DNA of 64,000 bases from Blepharisma japonicum (taxonomy: Eukaryota > Ciliophora > Heterotrichea > Heterotrichida > Blepharismidae): assembly GCA_949751835.1 (NCBI GenBank), contig CATKHK010000055.1, positions 62,001 to 126,000 of the forward strand, in the 5' to 3' direction. The translations under genes and the position numbers were made by a program. Position 1 is the first letter of the stretch. Each line of letters begins with the position of its first letter. Below, in pieces: positions 11,245 to 22,641 of this stretch. The notes beneath the pieces were generated by a model. The model worked only from the letters and a program-made list of their open reading frames with translations. It was not told the DNA's origin and ran no database searches.

Positions 11245-11307
11245 TATAAAAAATTGCGAAAATCCATCAAAATTTAATTTATCATAACATCTCTAAGATT
11301 ATTCAGT

Positions 11308-12213
11308 TTATTTCTTCCAGTTCTTGTTTGCATATAGATTTAGAGCTTCATTTGAAGTATGCACTATTCCGGAAGCAATTGGGGACTTTACCATATTCAT
11401 AGTAAAGCCTTTAAATAGTCCTTTGACTCCTTCAGTTTTCACTATCATGAGTCCATAAGTCATCCATCCTTTCAAGACAAAATTTCCAGTCGACGATTTA
11501 AAGGATGATACTTTTTCAATGAATCCATGAGCCTGCATTCTTTTCCTAATAACTTCAAATGGATATGAAGATAATTGTCCTACAAGCCCAGAGAGTGCTC
11601 CATATAGGAAGTGCTCCTTTGAGCCTTTATGACCTATAATTTCTTTTGACGAAAAATACATCGAAAATGCTGTTCCGCTGTACACAACTATTCCTAACAT
11701 TGTGGGTGAAAAACCATTAAAAAGACCTTTATACCCTTCATTATGTCCTATATGATAGAAAGCATGGAAGATTCCTGTGTAGATTTTTGATGTGACCTGC
11801 ACTGCTAGCCGTGTCCTTACAACTTCAAAAGGATAAGTCCACATCACTGCTATTGCCCCCGCAATTGATCCAGGCAGAAAATTATAAAGCAAAGTCTTAG
11901 TTTTACCTTGATTTGGCCTGGACTCAAAATAGTTTCTTTTGCAATAGTCATACATCATGAATTGCTATGTTATTGTTACAATTGCTGAGTATGGTATTAT
12001 CCTTACGAGTTGAACGAAATTTCCTTTTCAAAAAGCTCTGATTCCTTCTTGCGTATAAATTCGAGAGATCTCAAAATAAGCACTTCTGAGTGAAAAGGAT
12101 CGGATTGTTGTTTGAAAAAGGACTTTGACTCTATCAAATGGTGCTATTGATGTTTTTGCTACGGCGCCAGCTATTCCTCCACAGACAAATTTTTGGAGCT
12201 CTTCTCGTACCAT
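11308..12213 (-). CDS. Mitochondrial carrier (SLC25 family), 2 exons
   Basis: 296 residues after removing the 15-nt intron 11965-11979 and reading TGA at 12028-12030 as Trp. Three carrier repeats are visible, each opened by a PxDxxR/K-type motif: SIAPFDRVKVLFQ, WTYPFEVVRTRLAV and SSYPFEVIRKRMQA. They are closed by GxxxxxxKGN/NG-type loops (FWKGNFVQLVRIIPYSAIQF, YKGLFNGFSPTMLG, VKGLFKGFTMNMVK). The first repeat resembles the CoA/nucleotide-type carriers (SLC25A16, A42, A23-25, with WKGN..LRxxPYSAIQF). The substrate is not provable from sequence. Six membrane helices in the inner mitochondrial membrane are expected. Confidence 0.9.
11965..11979 (-). other. 15-nt intron of the SLC25 gene
   Basis: On the minus strand GTAACAATAACATAG, phase 0, between PYSAI and QFMMYD. 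Removal restores the family motif PYSAIQF. Retention gives an in-frame TAG. Adenine at position 10. Confidence 0.88.
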
Positions 12214-12483
12214 GCCTAATTAAATTTTGCCATAACCATTGTGATGTGGGTTATCAAATGTCATATGTTATTAAGATAAACTTAGCATTTATGCGAGAAA
12301 AATTTATAGATGTATAAGATTTATTTTTTTTATTTATGATGAAGGAGAAATGATATGCGAATTTTTTACTTGAGAAAAAGTTGCTTTAGATAGATCTATC
12401 TGAAAAAACAATAAATTTAAAAAATATTATTTAGACCTTTATCGAATGATAGCCAAGATACATATTTATGCAATTTTTTATTT

Positions 12484-13911
12484 ATGAATAAAACGAAATC
12501 ACAAGCTGGAATTAAATTGCAAAAATTAGTAGATGATATTGCGCAAGAAAAAAAATCAAGCATTTTAGCGTACTCTCCTTCAGAAGACTCAAAAAATTTC
12601 ATAAATTGGCCTACTGTAAATCGACCTGTAAGCAGAATTCCTGGTAGAAGAAATATAATGAGCCGTGCTTTTGATCAGCGTCCCACAACAAGTAAAAATC
12701 AATATTTTACTATTCAAAAAACAGTATTCAATACTATATTAAACTCAAGCGTCCCATCTTCTCCGAAAATCCCTCTTAGCTTGTCTAGAGCAAGTAGTGA
12801 TAAGCATTTTTACAAAACTCCAATGAATCGTGTGGAAGAAGAGCTTATGATGTTTAAAGAAGTGTTTGTAACCCCAAAAAAAGAACTTCTCGAAGAGTTA
12901 AAATTAGAATTACAAAGAAAAAGAGAGACAATTTTAAATAATAATCCAAGGCTCAGAGAGTTGCTTCCTGAAAATAAAGTTATTTACCAGAGTATGCAGC
13001 ATGAAGAAATTGAGGTAAAAGAAGACTATTTCAATAAACAATTGCATTGCCAAGCCCCAGGAGGTCTCAATGCATCAACCTCAGCTCCTCTGTCCCCTGG
13101 TGGTGGCTGAGCGCCATCTATCCCTGCAATGGTAAACCCATCAATAAAAGACCACTCAATAAAATCCTCATATCGATATGTAACCTACGATATCATCAAA
13201 GAAGCCCACCTTGCATTCACCGAAGGCGTTTTGAATGAAAAAGAAAGCAAAATTCATGAAGCAGAAATCAGTTTTAAACGTTTTTTTTACTGTGCAAAAA
13301 CAATTCAAGATCAAATTGGTGAATGCTTGGCTTTAAATAGATTAGGAGTTTTATATTATATACAAGGAAAAACAGAAAAATCACGCCAGTTTCATATGAA
13401 AATGCTAGAACAAAGCAGTATAGATGGAGAATTTGTAGCTTATTATAATATTGGTGTTTGTGAAAAAGAGCTGGGAGATAACATGAAAGCTATTTCAGCT
13501 TTTGAAAAAGCATTGGAATATGCGAAAATACTAGATGATAAGCATGCAGAATGCATTACGCTTGGGCAGCTAGGCTTAACTTATACAAGGATAAATGACT
13601 TTACAAAGGCTGCTGAATATCTTTATGTAATATTTATTTAGAAATGTTCAAGTTATGCAGAAAAATTAAAGCATACAAGGTTACAGTACGAAATAGTTTT
13701 GTCATTAGGACAGTTATATAATAGTTACAATAATTTGAAAAATAGTGCATTATTTTTCAAGCAAGCTTATGAGCTTGCAAAAAACTTGAGAAATCCAGGT
13801 AAGATAGAGATATGTGCTTGCAATCTTGGTGTTGTGCTGGGTACGAATAATTATGAGCAAAAACAGGAGAATATACTGAATAAAATACAAATAAAACATA
13901 GATTTTCTTAA
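12484..13911 (+). CDS. TPR protein with disordered N-terminus, 2 exons
   Basis: 470 residues from ATG 12484 to TAA 13911, reading TGA at 13108-13110 as Trp and removing the 15-nt intron 13627-13641. Residues 1 to about 210 are polar and low in structure, ending in a Ser/Pro/Gly-rich linker (STSAPLSPGGGW). From about 230 on there are TPR repeats of the GPSM2/kinesin-light-chain style: CLALNRLGVLYYIQGKTEKS, AYYNIGVCEKELGDNMKAIS, ITLGQLGLTYTRINDFTKA and LGQLYNSYNNLKNSALFFKQ. Such repeats act as adaptors, often in cilia or the cell cortex. The partner is unknown. The C-terminus after the last repeat is short and basic. Confidence 0.85.
13627..13641 (+). other. 15-nt intron of the TPR gene
   Basis: GTAATATTTATTTAG, phase 0 after a Tyr codon. 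Removal continues the TPR repeat, retention stops at TAG. Adenine at position 10. Confidence 0.88.
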
Positions 13912-14390
13912 ATGTTCAAAAGATTAGATGGCCATAAATTTTTCGATTTCAAATACCTTGAGTCGCCTTATATTGATTAATTAAAAAATTATATTGATTT
14001 TATTAGTCATTTCTTTTAATTCAATTTAATACGATTATGCTCCAGACTGAGAGGCTTTTTGAAGCAAAATGGTAAGCTAAATATTAAAGATCAAAAATTC
14101 TCCAATTGTACTTAGCAAAAATGATTGGTCAAGTTTATAAACAGGGATTTAAAAAAATCCTTTTTAGTTTTCATTTTATCGAAAGCATATCCTGGCCCAT
14201 CTTGCATTATTTTAAATTAATACAAAATTGATCAGTTAAGAGATGACGAACTATAAATTTAAATCTGTTCTCGTCCATATCTCATAAATAATTCTAAGAC
14301 ATCTTAATTTTTGAATAACTCCACTTACATTCAAATTAGGCAAATTATACCTTTCAAACAACTGTCTGTGCCATTTTCTTATAATAATAA
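13912..14390. other. Intergenic, no gene seen
   Basis: AT-rich DNA with stops in every frame. No RNA gene or repeat recognised. Confidence 0.55.
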
Positions 14391-14990
14391 ATGGAAACCA
14401 TTAAACAGCAGACAAGACAAATGGCCAGAAGATCAAATGAGAGCGCACCTCGTGTCTCCAACAGAGTCAGAAAGCCTGCAGCCCATTTTTCTCCTACAAG
14501 GACTCCTGTGAAGGAAACCCATGAAAATGTCATAGTAAACTGCACATGCAGCAGACAAAATCGTAGGCCAGTATCCTCTAATTTTACCACTCAAACTGAT
14601 ATCAAATTTGAAAAAGTTCTTGAAAAAGCCATAAAAAGTTTAAAATTGAATATTAATAGTGACTTTGTTATTGTTTATTATTCAAAGCAAGAAAGAAGTA
14701 ATTTCTAATTAGAATGGAAGAAAATTAAGGATTTGGGAAACATTAATATGGGAATGACGTATAAGTTGAGAGTTTATAAAAAGATAAAACCGAAGAAAGA
14801 AATTACCAAAGTTGTTGAAGTTAAAAAGCAAGTTGAGACCCCTATTGAGGAAAAAGAAAAAATTGAGCCAGTGAATAATGATCAGTACTCGTATAATCAA
14901 ATGTCGATGCAGTATGGACTTTACTGGTATTGGAATTATATAATGAATTTGAGAGGATTCCAATTTGGTAATTTCTCACCATTTGGATAA
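14391..14990 (+). CDS. Hypothetical basic protein, 2 exons
   Basis: 194 residues from ATG 14391 to TAA, after removing the 15-nt intron 14698-14712 that splits a Lys codon. Without splicing the frame would stop at the TAA inside the intron. The protein begins with an Arg/Ser/Pro-rich region (TRQMARRSNESAPR, NRVRKPAAHFSPTR), has a small CTCSRQNRR motif, a Lys-rich stretch (VYKKIKPKKEITK) and ends with an aromatic tail (YGLYWYWNYIMN). No family is recognised. The intron, start context and clean exon joint support it as a real gene. Confidence 0.65.
14698..14712 (+). other. 15-nt intron of the hypothetical basic-protein gene
   Basis: GTAATTTCTAATTAG. Adenine at position 10. Retention creates an in-frame TAA. 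Confidence 0.75.
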
Positions 14991-16045
14991 TTCTAAGTAA
15001 ATAATTTAGAAAGCCGTATGATGAAAATTAAGAATACAAAATAAAAAAATTAGAATAGTATTGTTGCACAGTTTCTTGTGATCAAATTTTTTGTTTTTAA
15101 ATACCAATTTTAAAATTGTGAGTGATTTTCTAATTTCTTATTTTTGAATATTTAATATGGTGTTTTGCTTTCAATGTATATGCTTTTTTTCATTCTAATT
15201 ATTATTAGAAATAGTAAAACTAAAGGTTATATCAAAATCGGTATTGTCCACAAAAGTGTCTTAAGCTTAGCTTTTGTTAATTTTCAAGAAATGTTGGTAC
15301 AATTTAAATGATTTCTAAAGAGAATTTGGATTTTATGTGTCAAATAATCATTTTAAAATGATACTCGGAAAGTTAATGTCGGTATTGCGTATTACTACTA
15401 TACAGCCTCAAAAATGTAAAAGAATATTTCTGATTTGTCACTTGGTGCTATGAGATCAATATTGCTTTTGATGAACTGGAAATTAATCGATGTAGTGATA
15501 AAGATTAATTATTTTATATAAGTTTTCTGTTCTTCATTCAAAAATGGAATACAAAAAATTGGAATTCATATTTTTTTCTTAAGGATGATATATCACCAAA
15601 ATCTATTTAAAACTTTAAAAAAACTATAAGATTTGAGGAGCATTTCCTATAAATATAAATTAAGTTTTTTTCCAATCTGATAACTTTATAGAGATTTTTC
15701 CAATGGGGCTATGTAAGGGATTAATAATAAATTATTATGAGACTTCAGATATCACACAAGTAAAACCACTAAAGAGGCTTGAGGTTTTAGCAATTTTATG
15801 CAGCATGAAATTTGTATATAATTATAGGCGTGCAATATTTAGATAATAATTTACTTTATCATTATTGTGAATTATAAATCATATTTATAAGAAAAATTAA
15901 ACATATTTCTTCTTAAAATAAGATATGTGCAAAATAACAGATATTTCAGTCAAGTTAACTCAATAATATAAATTAAGGCCAAAAATAAGAAAATATTATT
16001 CAATCTAATTAATAAATTACTTATATTAATTCATTAAGAAAACTC
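14991..16045. other. Intergenic, no gene seen
   Basis: The longest featureless stretch of the left half. It is AT-rich, has stops in all frames under TGA=Trp, and shows no tRNA-like cloverleaf, tandem repeat or similarity to the arrays on the right. Confidence 0.55.
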
Positions 16046-16534
16046 TTATCCTACACTCATATTTTTACACCCTTCACATTTGCAAAGCGGCGAGCATGGC
16101 TTTGAAGCTTCATAACACTCGCAATACTTTTTAACGCAATTTGATCTTTTACAGTGACAAACTTTCAGAACTGTATTATTTTCAGGCTTAAAAGCTACAG
16201 GGTTTCTCTCAGCAATTTGCTTCATTGTTGCTTGCCTTGCATCATCATAACTTGGAAGATTATGACAATTATGGCAATTACATCCTACACAGTACCTGTT
16301 ATTTGCAAAGCATTCACAATATAGTTTCAAGCAATGAGTTCGTTTACACCCACAAGGTGTATTTACAATGGGTAATTGCTCGATTTTTGCTTCTTCTTTT
16401 TCTTCAGGGATTATTCTGTCTTCAACTTGTGCACTAAAAGTGCCAATTGGAGGGAGTGAAGTTAAGCAAAACTGGGAAAAAGGTGAAATTGGGGATAAGT
16501 CTCCTTTTGTTATAAGCGCGAATTTTCTTTCCAT
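16046..16534 (-). CDS. Tesmin/TSO1-like CXC (CRC) domain protein, LIN54-type
   Basis: 162 residues, ATG at 16532-16534, TAA stop. Two cysteine-rich CXC motifs of the CRC domain are present. The first is CGCKRTHCLKLYCECFANNR followed by CVGCNCHNC. The second is CHCKRSNCVKKYCECYEA followed by CSPLCKCEGC. They are separated by the conserved linker containing RNPVAFKP. Each motif binds three zinc ions and inserts a Tyr into the minor groove of CHR-like elements (TTYGAA). In animals and plants such proteins (LIN54, TSO1) regulate cell-cycle and developmental genes. This one is short, essentially the DNA-binding domain plus an acidic N-terminal leader. It is probably nuclear. Confidence 0.93.
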   Translation of the reverse strand: MERKFALITKGDLSPISPFSQFCLTSLPPIGTFSAQVEDRIIPEEKEEAKIEQLPIVNTPCGCKRTHCLKLYCECFANNRYCVGCNCHNCHNLPSYDDARQATMKQIAERNPVAFKPENNTVLKVCHCKRSNCVKKYCECYEASKPCSPLCKCEGCKNMSVG

Positions 16535-17117
16535 CTTTTAATAATAACTCATTCTTTCGTTTCACCGAAACTGAAATTAGGAAATAATAAGTGCAGAGAT
16601 GATTAAAAGAGGTTTTGCTTCAAAATTATTGTGATATTGCCATTGAGAAGACGAAGTAGCAAGATTTGTTAAATTCTAAAAAATTTTAAAATACAAAATT
16701 GTAAATTGAAGTAGCTTTTATGATAATAATTAATTTTTGATTGACAATTGATGAGACTGTTGAGAACTCATAATATAATTCATAGCTTTTTTGAATGAAA
16801 AGTTTAAACTAGTAAATGCTTGAATAAAGCGTATGTGTATGCTCTCAACTCATTATCATTCTTATTATCTTCTATGAACAAGCTTTCCATTAATTCCAAA
16901 AAAGTTTCAAAAATGTTCTTGATATTTTGTATTAATCAATAATTTCTAATAAATATTATACTTGTCTTAACAAATAAAAAAATACTATTAAATATTTATG
17001 TTAAGTTTACTTTAATAATTTATTTTCTAAATTAAATAATCTCTTTTATAGTAGTCTGCTTACCATATTTTATTCTTAAATAACTCTCCATAATAATTAT
17101 CAAGTTGTAATGCGAAA
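16535..17117. other. Intergenic, no gene seen
   Basis: AT-rich DNA between two minus-strand genes. No open frame of note and no repeat. Confidence 0.55.
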
Positions 17118-20100
17118 TTAAAAAATGATCTTATTTAAGTACAATACGCTTCAGTTTATTTGACTTTGGCTTGACGACAACGTAATAAAAGGTGTCGTCA
17201 GTCTTGATTTGTTGATTTTAATTTTATCCATCTTTTCTCTCTTTACTGATAAAGAGTAATCCATCAATACCTCTGAGTCATCAGGGTTAGAAATCCTTCT
17301 AAACATTAATAATCCTCCATCAATCACCACTACGATGCTCATAGAAATAAGCACTGATAAGTAAAAATAAGAGCTCAGCACAATTTGTCACACTGAAAAT
17401 CTGTTTGAAAATGATGAGAGAGCATCATAAATGAGCATAAAAACAAAATAAATAAAAATACTTGTTCCAAGCATCGCTGCTGAGTGAAATGAATTTCATA
17501 GTTTTGTATGTAGAAACAACTTTAAATTTACAATAAAAAGAACACACGTGAAAGCTGTTATCGAAAATGTTCAAAAGTCATAATTATCTCCTTTTTTATT
17601 CATAATTCCTTCTGATAAAGCATATAGAGGAATAAAGAATATAATCAAAGAATGGAAAAATCCGTTAATAACTCACTTGAAAAAATTCATTCGCGTGAAT
17701 ATTTTATTGGTTCTCCCAATGCTGTAAGCTCTTGGTACTAGTCTTCTTAAGATTGATTGGCGGTCATCTCCTTGGCTTGAGGTTTCTGCTCTTCTTGGAA
17801 TGATAATATCTTTTTCAAAGAGAGCTCTTATCATAAGTGGTACAGCAGTGAAAAGCATATTAAAAAGTGTGATGTATCAATCATCCCAGATTGATTTCCC
17901 ACTATATGCACAATAAAAAGCAAATAAAAATTGTGGAATTGTGAATACTAAATTTTTGTAAAAAAAATACAAAATCATTTCACTTTGTCTTATATAATTA
18001 AATCTTCCGTGCACAAGCAAAAGTTCTCATAAATATTTAAATTCTCCTATAGCATAATCACTAGCTTGGACTGCTTGCATTCCTTCTTCTCCATAAATTC
18101 CTACCCCAACTTGAGCTTCTAAAATCATAGAAACATCATTTGCTCCATCCCCTATTGACAAAGTGACTAATTTTTTCCTATCTTTCATTAATTTTACAAC
18201 TTCTCTTTTTTGTCCTGGAGTTACTCTACAACAAATAACTGTCTTACACCTAGACGCTATATTTAAAAAATGCTCTACAATTTCTTTAATTTTTTTTTCA
18301 TTTTTTGCGAATTCTGGGTATTTTTGTACTTTTTCAACGTTTTTAATATCAAAAAGTACAATTTCAAGTGATTGGCCTTCTATGATAAGAGCAGAATCAG
18401 TATGATGGCTTGATGATATTTCTCTATCAATTTGTGATAAAGATATGAGGCAGCCAGAAACTGTGCTTTCCGAACATTTTTCAATAATCATTTCATCTGA
18501 CAATAATGAGCAAGTTTTTCCAATATTCTCAGCTGTTTCAAGTTTGTCACCAGTAAGCATTCAAACTTTAATTCCTGCATTTAATAGTGAATTAATTGTA
18601 TTTGGGACTTCATCTTGCAAAGAATCTTCTACAGCAGTGCAGCCTAATAGAAAAATGCCTTTTTCTATTTCTTCTGCGCATTGAGAAAGCTGTGTGTACC
18701 TGTCTTCAATTGCTGTGCTAGCCTTTGCAAATTTAACCATTCATGATAAAAATTCTTCTTCTTCAATAATTTTAAAACCAAAAAGTAGCGTTCTATATCC
18801 TCTTTTAGAATAAGTATCAAGATCATAGCTAATTTTTTCTAAATAATCACTAGAGTTCCTTGGGTCAAGCCTTTGTTTTATGATATTATCAGCACCTTTT
18901 ATATACAGGAAAATTTTATTTGTGCTCTTTTCTCTCACAATGACAGAATTTCTCTTTCTGTCAGAGTCAAATTCTAAAACACAAATTTTTTCATAAAACT
19001 CTCTTGTCTTTTTATCTTCATTATGAAAAGGTAGCACATTTAGCTCAATTTCATTATTTTTAATTTTTCAATACCTATAGCCAAGATGCCTTGCTGCATC
19101 TACCAAAGCAATTTCATCAGGACTCTGCCCAATATAATCTATATCACCATTATTATTGTTTTCAACTAAACACTCATGACAAAGACTCATACATCTAAAA
19201 AAATGGTCTAAGACTTCGCTTTGCTTTGAAAAAGACTGCATTTTTTCATCAAATGAGTAATTTACTGGAAAAATTAATTTTTCATTTCCTTTTTCAGAAA
19301 ACAAGTCATTTGTGATTTCTTTTGAATTAAATGTAAAAATGGTTTCTTTAGTAGAATAAGTAGTAGTTGATACAAATTCTTTGTCAGAAAGAGCTTTTTT
19401 GTCTCCATACATTTTGTTTCCTACTGAACAAAATTTGAATTCCATTTTGTTTTGAGTTAAAGTTCCTGTTTTATCTGAAAAAATATGTTGAACCATCCCT
19501 AGCTCTTCATTTAAGCTATATGATGAGACTTTGCATGTTCTGTTTCTAATTTTGCTATACATCTCTATATCTCTCTCCATAAAAAATCCTTGGGCAACTT
19601 TGATTAATTCAAGAGAAATTATGAGGGAAATTGGCAGCATTGTATTAAGGAGCAGCAAATAAGTAAAATATGATAAAAATCCTAGAAGTCCTGATTGAAA
19701 ATCGTGCTGATCAATATAATAATGGTCTCTAAGATATTTATATGACCATATTCCAGAGAGTATTGCGCAAAAGGTGCATAGAACAAATTGCATGATTAAT
19801 ATATAAAAGATATATTTATTCACGTTTTTTTCTATGCTGCTTTGTTTATAGGTTCTAGCCATTAGATTTTGTCTTAATTTAGTTTCTTTTCCTGTATACA
19901 CCACAACACCAATAACTCATGCTGTATTCCTTATAAAAGCTCCTCCTAGTAATAAATTATTCTTATCTAGCGGGTATTTTTTATTTTTATAATCAATTGC
20001 CCCATTAAATTGATAAATTCTGGGATTAGGCAAATCACATTGAATCATGCTAAATATTCTAATAAAATCATTTTCTCTTAAAAACCTTAATGTTTCTGGA

Positions 20101-20663
20101 AATGCTTGTCTAGGTTTAAGTGTTTTTTCTCCATCAATAGTCGATGTTTCTATATAAGCGACTCCATTTTCATTGGAATTTGATAGCATAACCATATCGC
20201 AAGGGATAGCATCATCTTTTCTCAATAAAGCGATTTCTCCCACGTGTATTTCATCGCATCTTTTTTTAGAAAACTTCCCATTTCTATACACATTGACTGG
20301 GACTGAGTTAACTTCTTTGTCAGATTTGTATCGAAAATAATCTTCAACTCCTTCTCTTATCATTGCTACAGCGAGAACAAAGACTAAAGGGAAAATAGCT
20401 GTAAATGGAGTAAGTGGGGATATTTGAGGAATAGATTGAAGAACTGCTATTGCTAAAAAATAAATATTTGCAAGCTTTTTAAATTGCTCAAATAAGCATC
20501 TCGGGAAAAATGTCACTATATTGTATTTTGTGGTGCTGATGTAGTTGGAAGGGTATTTAAATTGTTTGTTTGATTCGAAACCGTTTATAAATATAATTCT
20601 TTTATGCTCTTGCTCATTTGACATTTTATTATCTCTACCGGGTAATAATTTAAAAGGAAACAT
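17118..20663 (-). CDS. P4-ATPase (phospholipid flippase)
   Basis: 1181 residues, intronless, with many in-frame TGA codons read as Trp. One of them, at 17151-17153, hides the true C-terminus, which runs on to TAA at 17118-17120. In order: P4 N-terminal motif YISTTKYNIVTFFPRCLFEQ, actuator loop IDGEKTLK, TM4 signature MLPISLIISLELIK, phosphorylation site DKTGTLTQNK (Asp about 397), nucleotide-binding segments, the WMLTGDKLETA hinge, GDGANDVSMI, and C-terminal helices ending in a basic tail. The flippase family uses ATP to move aminophospholipids to the cytosolic leaflet of plasma, Golgi and endosomal membranes, usually with a CDC50 partner. The normal actuator motif DGET reads DGEK here; the catalytic Glu is kept. 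Confidence 0.94.
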
Positions 20664-21016
20664 GAAAGAATCATAATTAAAATGAAATTATTTTAAAGAG
20701 TTAAGGTAATTTGTTGAGCAGGATGTTTTTATTTATAATTCAATATTTTAAAGTGAAAGAATTTTTCTCCTGTTTTTTTGTAATAAATAATTAACTTCAT
20801 TTATAATTAATTGATTATTTCTTATTACATATAATACAGAATTATAGAAAATAAACCTTTATGAATCCAATTTCTAATTAAATTATTTAATTTTCGAAAA
20901 TAAAACCCAAATATCATTATGGAGAAAACATTCCAATTAATCTCAAACATATTTTTGCATTTTAGGAAATTTATATTAAATTTTTAATAAACGATAATAA
21001 AACTAATCACTTTAGC
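20664..21016. other. Divergent intergenic region
   Basis: AT-rich DNA between the P4-ATPase and the WD40 gene, presumably both promoters. No other signal seen. Confidence 0.5.
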
Positions 21017-21955
21017 ATGGGCAATTGCTGGAAAGCTAGAAAATCAGGAGATTCCAGAAAATATGAAGAAGAAGACATTCCTACTTTAAGACCTGACGGC
21101 ATCCAATTACCTTGTGATGATTTTATAACTGGGCTTCAAAAAGGAATTGAAGACGATGTTTGAATACTTGGACAAGAGTTTTTAATTTCTACATATAAAG
21201 AATGAGCTATATTTAGGTCATGGGAAGCTCAAGAGCGTGTCAAAACTCTTTGCAGTAAAGACGGAATCGTTGCATGTGGGGGAAAATCAATTGAAATTTT
21301 CAACGAAAATGGAAACTCAATTGGAAAACTTTCAGGCCACGAGAGGCCTGTAAATGCTTTAGCTTTAGCAAATAATCTTGCTATATCAGGATCTGGAGAT
21401 TGAAGCTTAAGGCTGTGAGATTTGAATTCTCAACAAGAAATCGATAAAAATATCATCAATTGAAATGTAATTACAAGTGTAAAGTGGGTTCCGCAGGAGC
21501 CATTAGTAATTCAAACCAGCGAAGATTTAAGGCTAAGAATTTGGGATTTAAGAGAAAGGAAAATTTCGAGGTCAAGCGTGATTTCTGTAGGGGATAATTT
21601 TGCAACTTGTTGTGATGTCAAAGGAGATTATATTGTAACTGGGCATAGAGGGTTTGATTCTCAAGGATGTGAAGCGAAAATTTGGGATAGAAGAAAAAAT
21701 GAAGAATTAAAAACCTTGAAAGGGCATGAGCAAGCAGTTGAATCGGTGAAATTTATTGGTGATACCATTTTCTCATGTGGGAAAGATGGAAAAATTAACC
21801 AATTCAGACTTGATGGGGATTTAATAGATACATGGACAAATCCTCTCCCTAAGCCACTTGTTTCAATGGAACTTTATAAATCAGGAATTTTGATTGCAAA
21901 TATTGACCCAAAAGTGATGTATTTTACTATAAATCCATTATTCAAAGCTCTTTAA
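21017..21955 (+). CDS. WD40 protein, WDR31-like, possible N-myristoylation
   Basis: 312 residues from ATG 21017 to TAA. Five of eleven Trp codons are TGA, including the Trp of a WD dipeptide (LWDLN at 21416) and GDWSLRLW at 21401. At least five WD repeats are visible: LSGHERPVNALALANNLAIS, SEDLRLRIWDLRERK, HRGFDSQGCEAKIWDRR, LKGHEQAVESVKFIGDTIFS. MGNCWKARKS at the N-terminus offers Gly2 for myristoylation and Cys4 for palmitoylation. Size, single propeller and short leader resemble WDR31, a ciliary WD40 protein, but the family call is tentative. It is likely a membrane-tethered scaffold. Confidence 0.82.
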
Positions 21956-22018
21956 TCACATTATTTAAAAGTTTTGACGAGCATGATAATAACTTAGAAA
22001 TTTGTAACTTAAGCTTGC

Positions 22019-22312
22019 TTACATCTCTTCAATAAGTTTATTTAGCCCTTCTCTTGGTTTTCTTCGATTATTTAAAAATGTTCTGTATTTTCTTTTTGAT
22101 TTCGAATGCCTGGAGCAATATTCGACTGCAGATTCTGTGTGATCTTGATTTTTTGAAGAAGTAAAAGAATGAAAACCCATGATCTTTGAAATCATTTCAT
22201 CATCACTATTATTTTCAGTTGATCCATTTTCTTTGTTGTTTTCTGCTTTATCAATTTCTAGGTGAGTTGGGGAGCGAGATCTGCTTCTTCTTTTTTTAGA
22301 TTTTCGTCCCAT
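22019..22312 (-). CDS. SNRNP27: U4/U6.U5 tri-snRNP 27 kDa protein
   Basis: 97 residues from ATG 22310-22312 (MGRKSKKRRSRSRSPTHLE) to TAA. An open extension reaches 22372, but the RS-rich start is the natural one. After the Arg/Ser-rich leader and an acidic linker comes the conserved C-terminal block of SNRNP27: DEMISKIMGFHSFTSSK, then KSKRKYRTFLNNRRKPREG and a short acidic end. In other eukaryotes this protein sits at the 5' splice site/U6 ACAGAGA interface of the pre-B spliceosome and influences 5' splice site selection. That is notable in a genome with 15-nt introns. Confidence 0.88.
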   Translation of the reverse strand: MGRKSKKRRSRSRSPTHLEIDKAENNKENGSTENNSDDEMISKIMGFHSFTSSKNQDHTESAVEYCSRHSKSKRKYRTFLNNRRKPREGLNKLIEEM

Positions 22313-22641
22313 AATTTTTATAGGTATGAAATTCTCATTTTGGCAAATTTTAGTAATAATTATATATACCAAAACAAAACTATCGCTCAGCTATATTAAA
22401 ATTTATTTATTTTCCTCTTTAAAGGTTTTTATAATCTATATTTTTTGTGTGAACACAAAACTTATAAATAAATTCACATCTTAATTCTCAAGAAAATATT
22501 AAATCTAGTTGCCTATTAAGCATGCTATAATGTTTTTATTATCCTTTCATTGAAATTTCAGGAAATGTGATATTTATCTTAAAACTAATTAAAACGATTA
22601 TGTATCTAATGACGCATTAAGTTTCTTATAAAATACACAAA
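22313..22641. other. Divergent intergenic region
   Basis: AT-rich DNA between SNRNP27 and the SLC25A38-like gene, presumably both promoters. No further signal. Confidence 0.5.

Noticed and set aside
22313-22372. N-terminal extension of SNRNP27 by 20 residues
   Set aside because: The family starts directly with the RS-rich segment, and the extension is AT-rich spacer translation.
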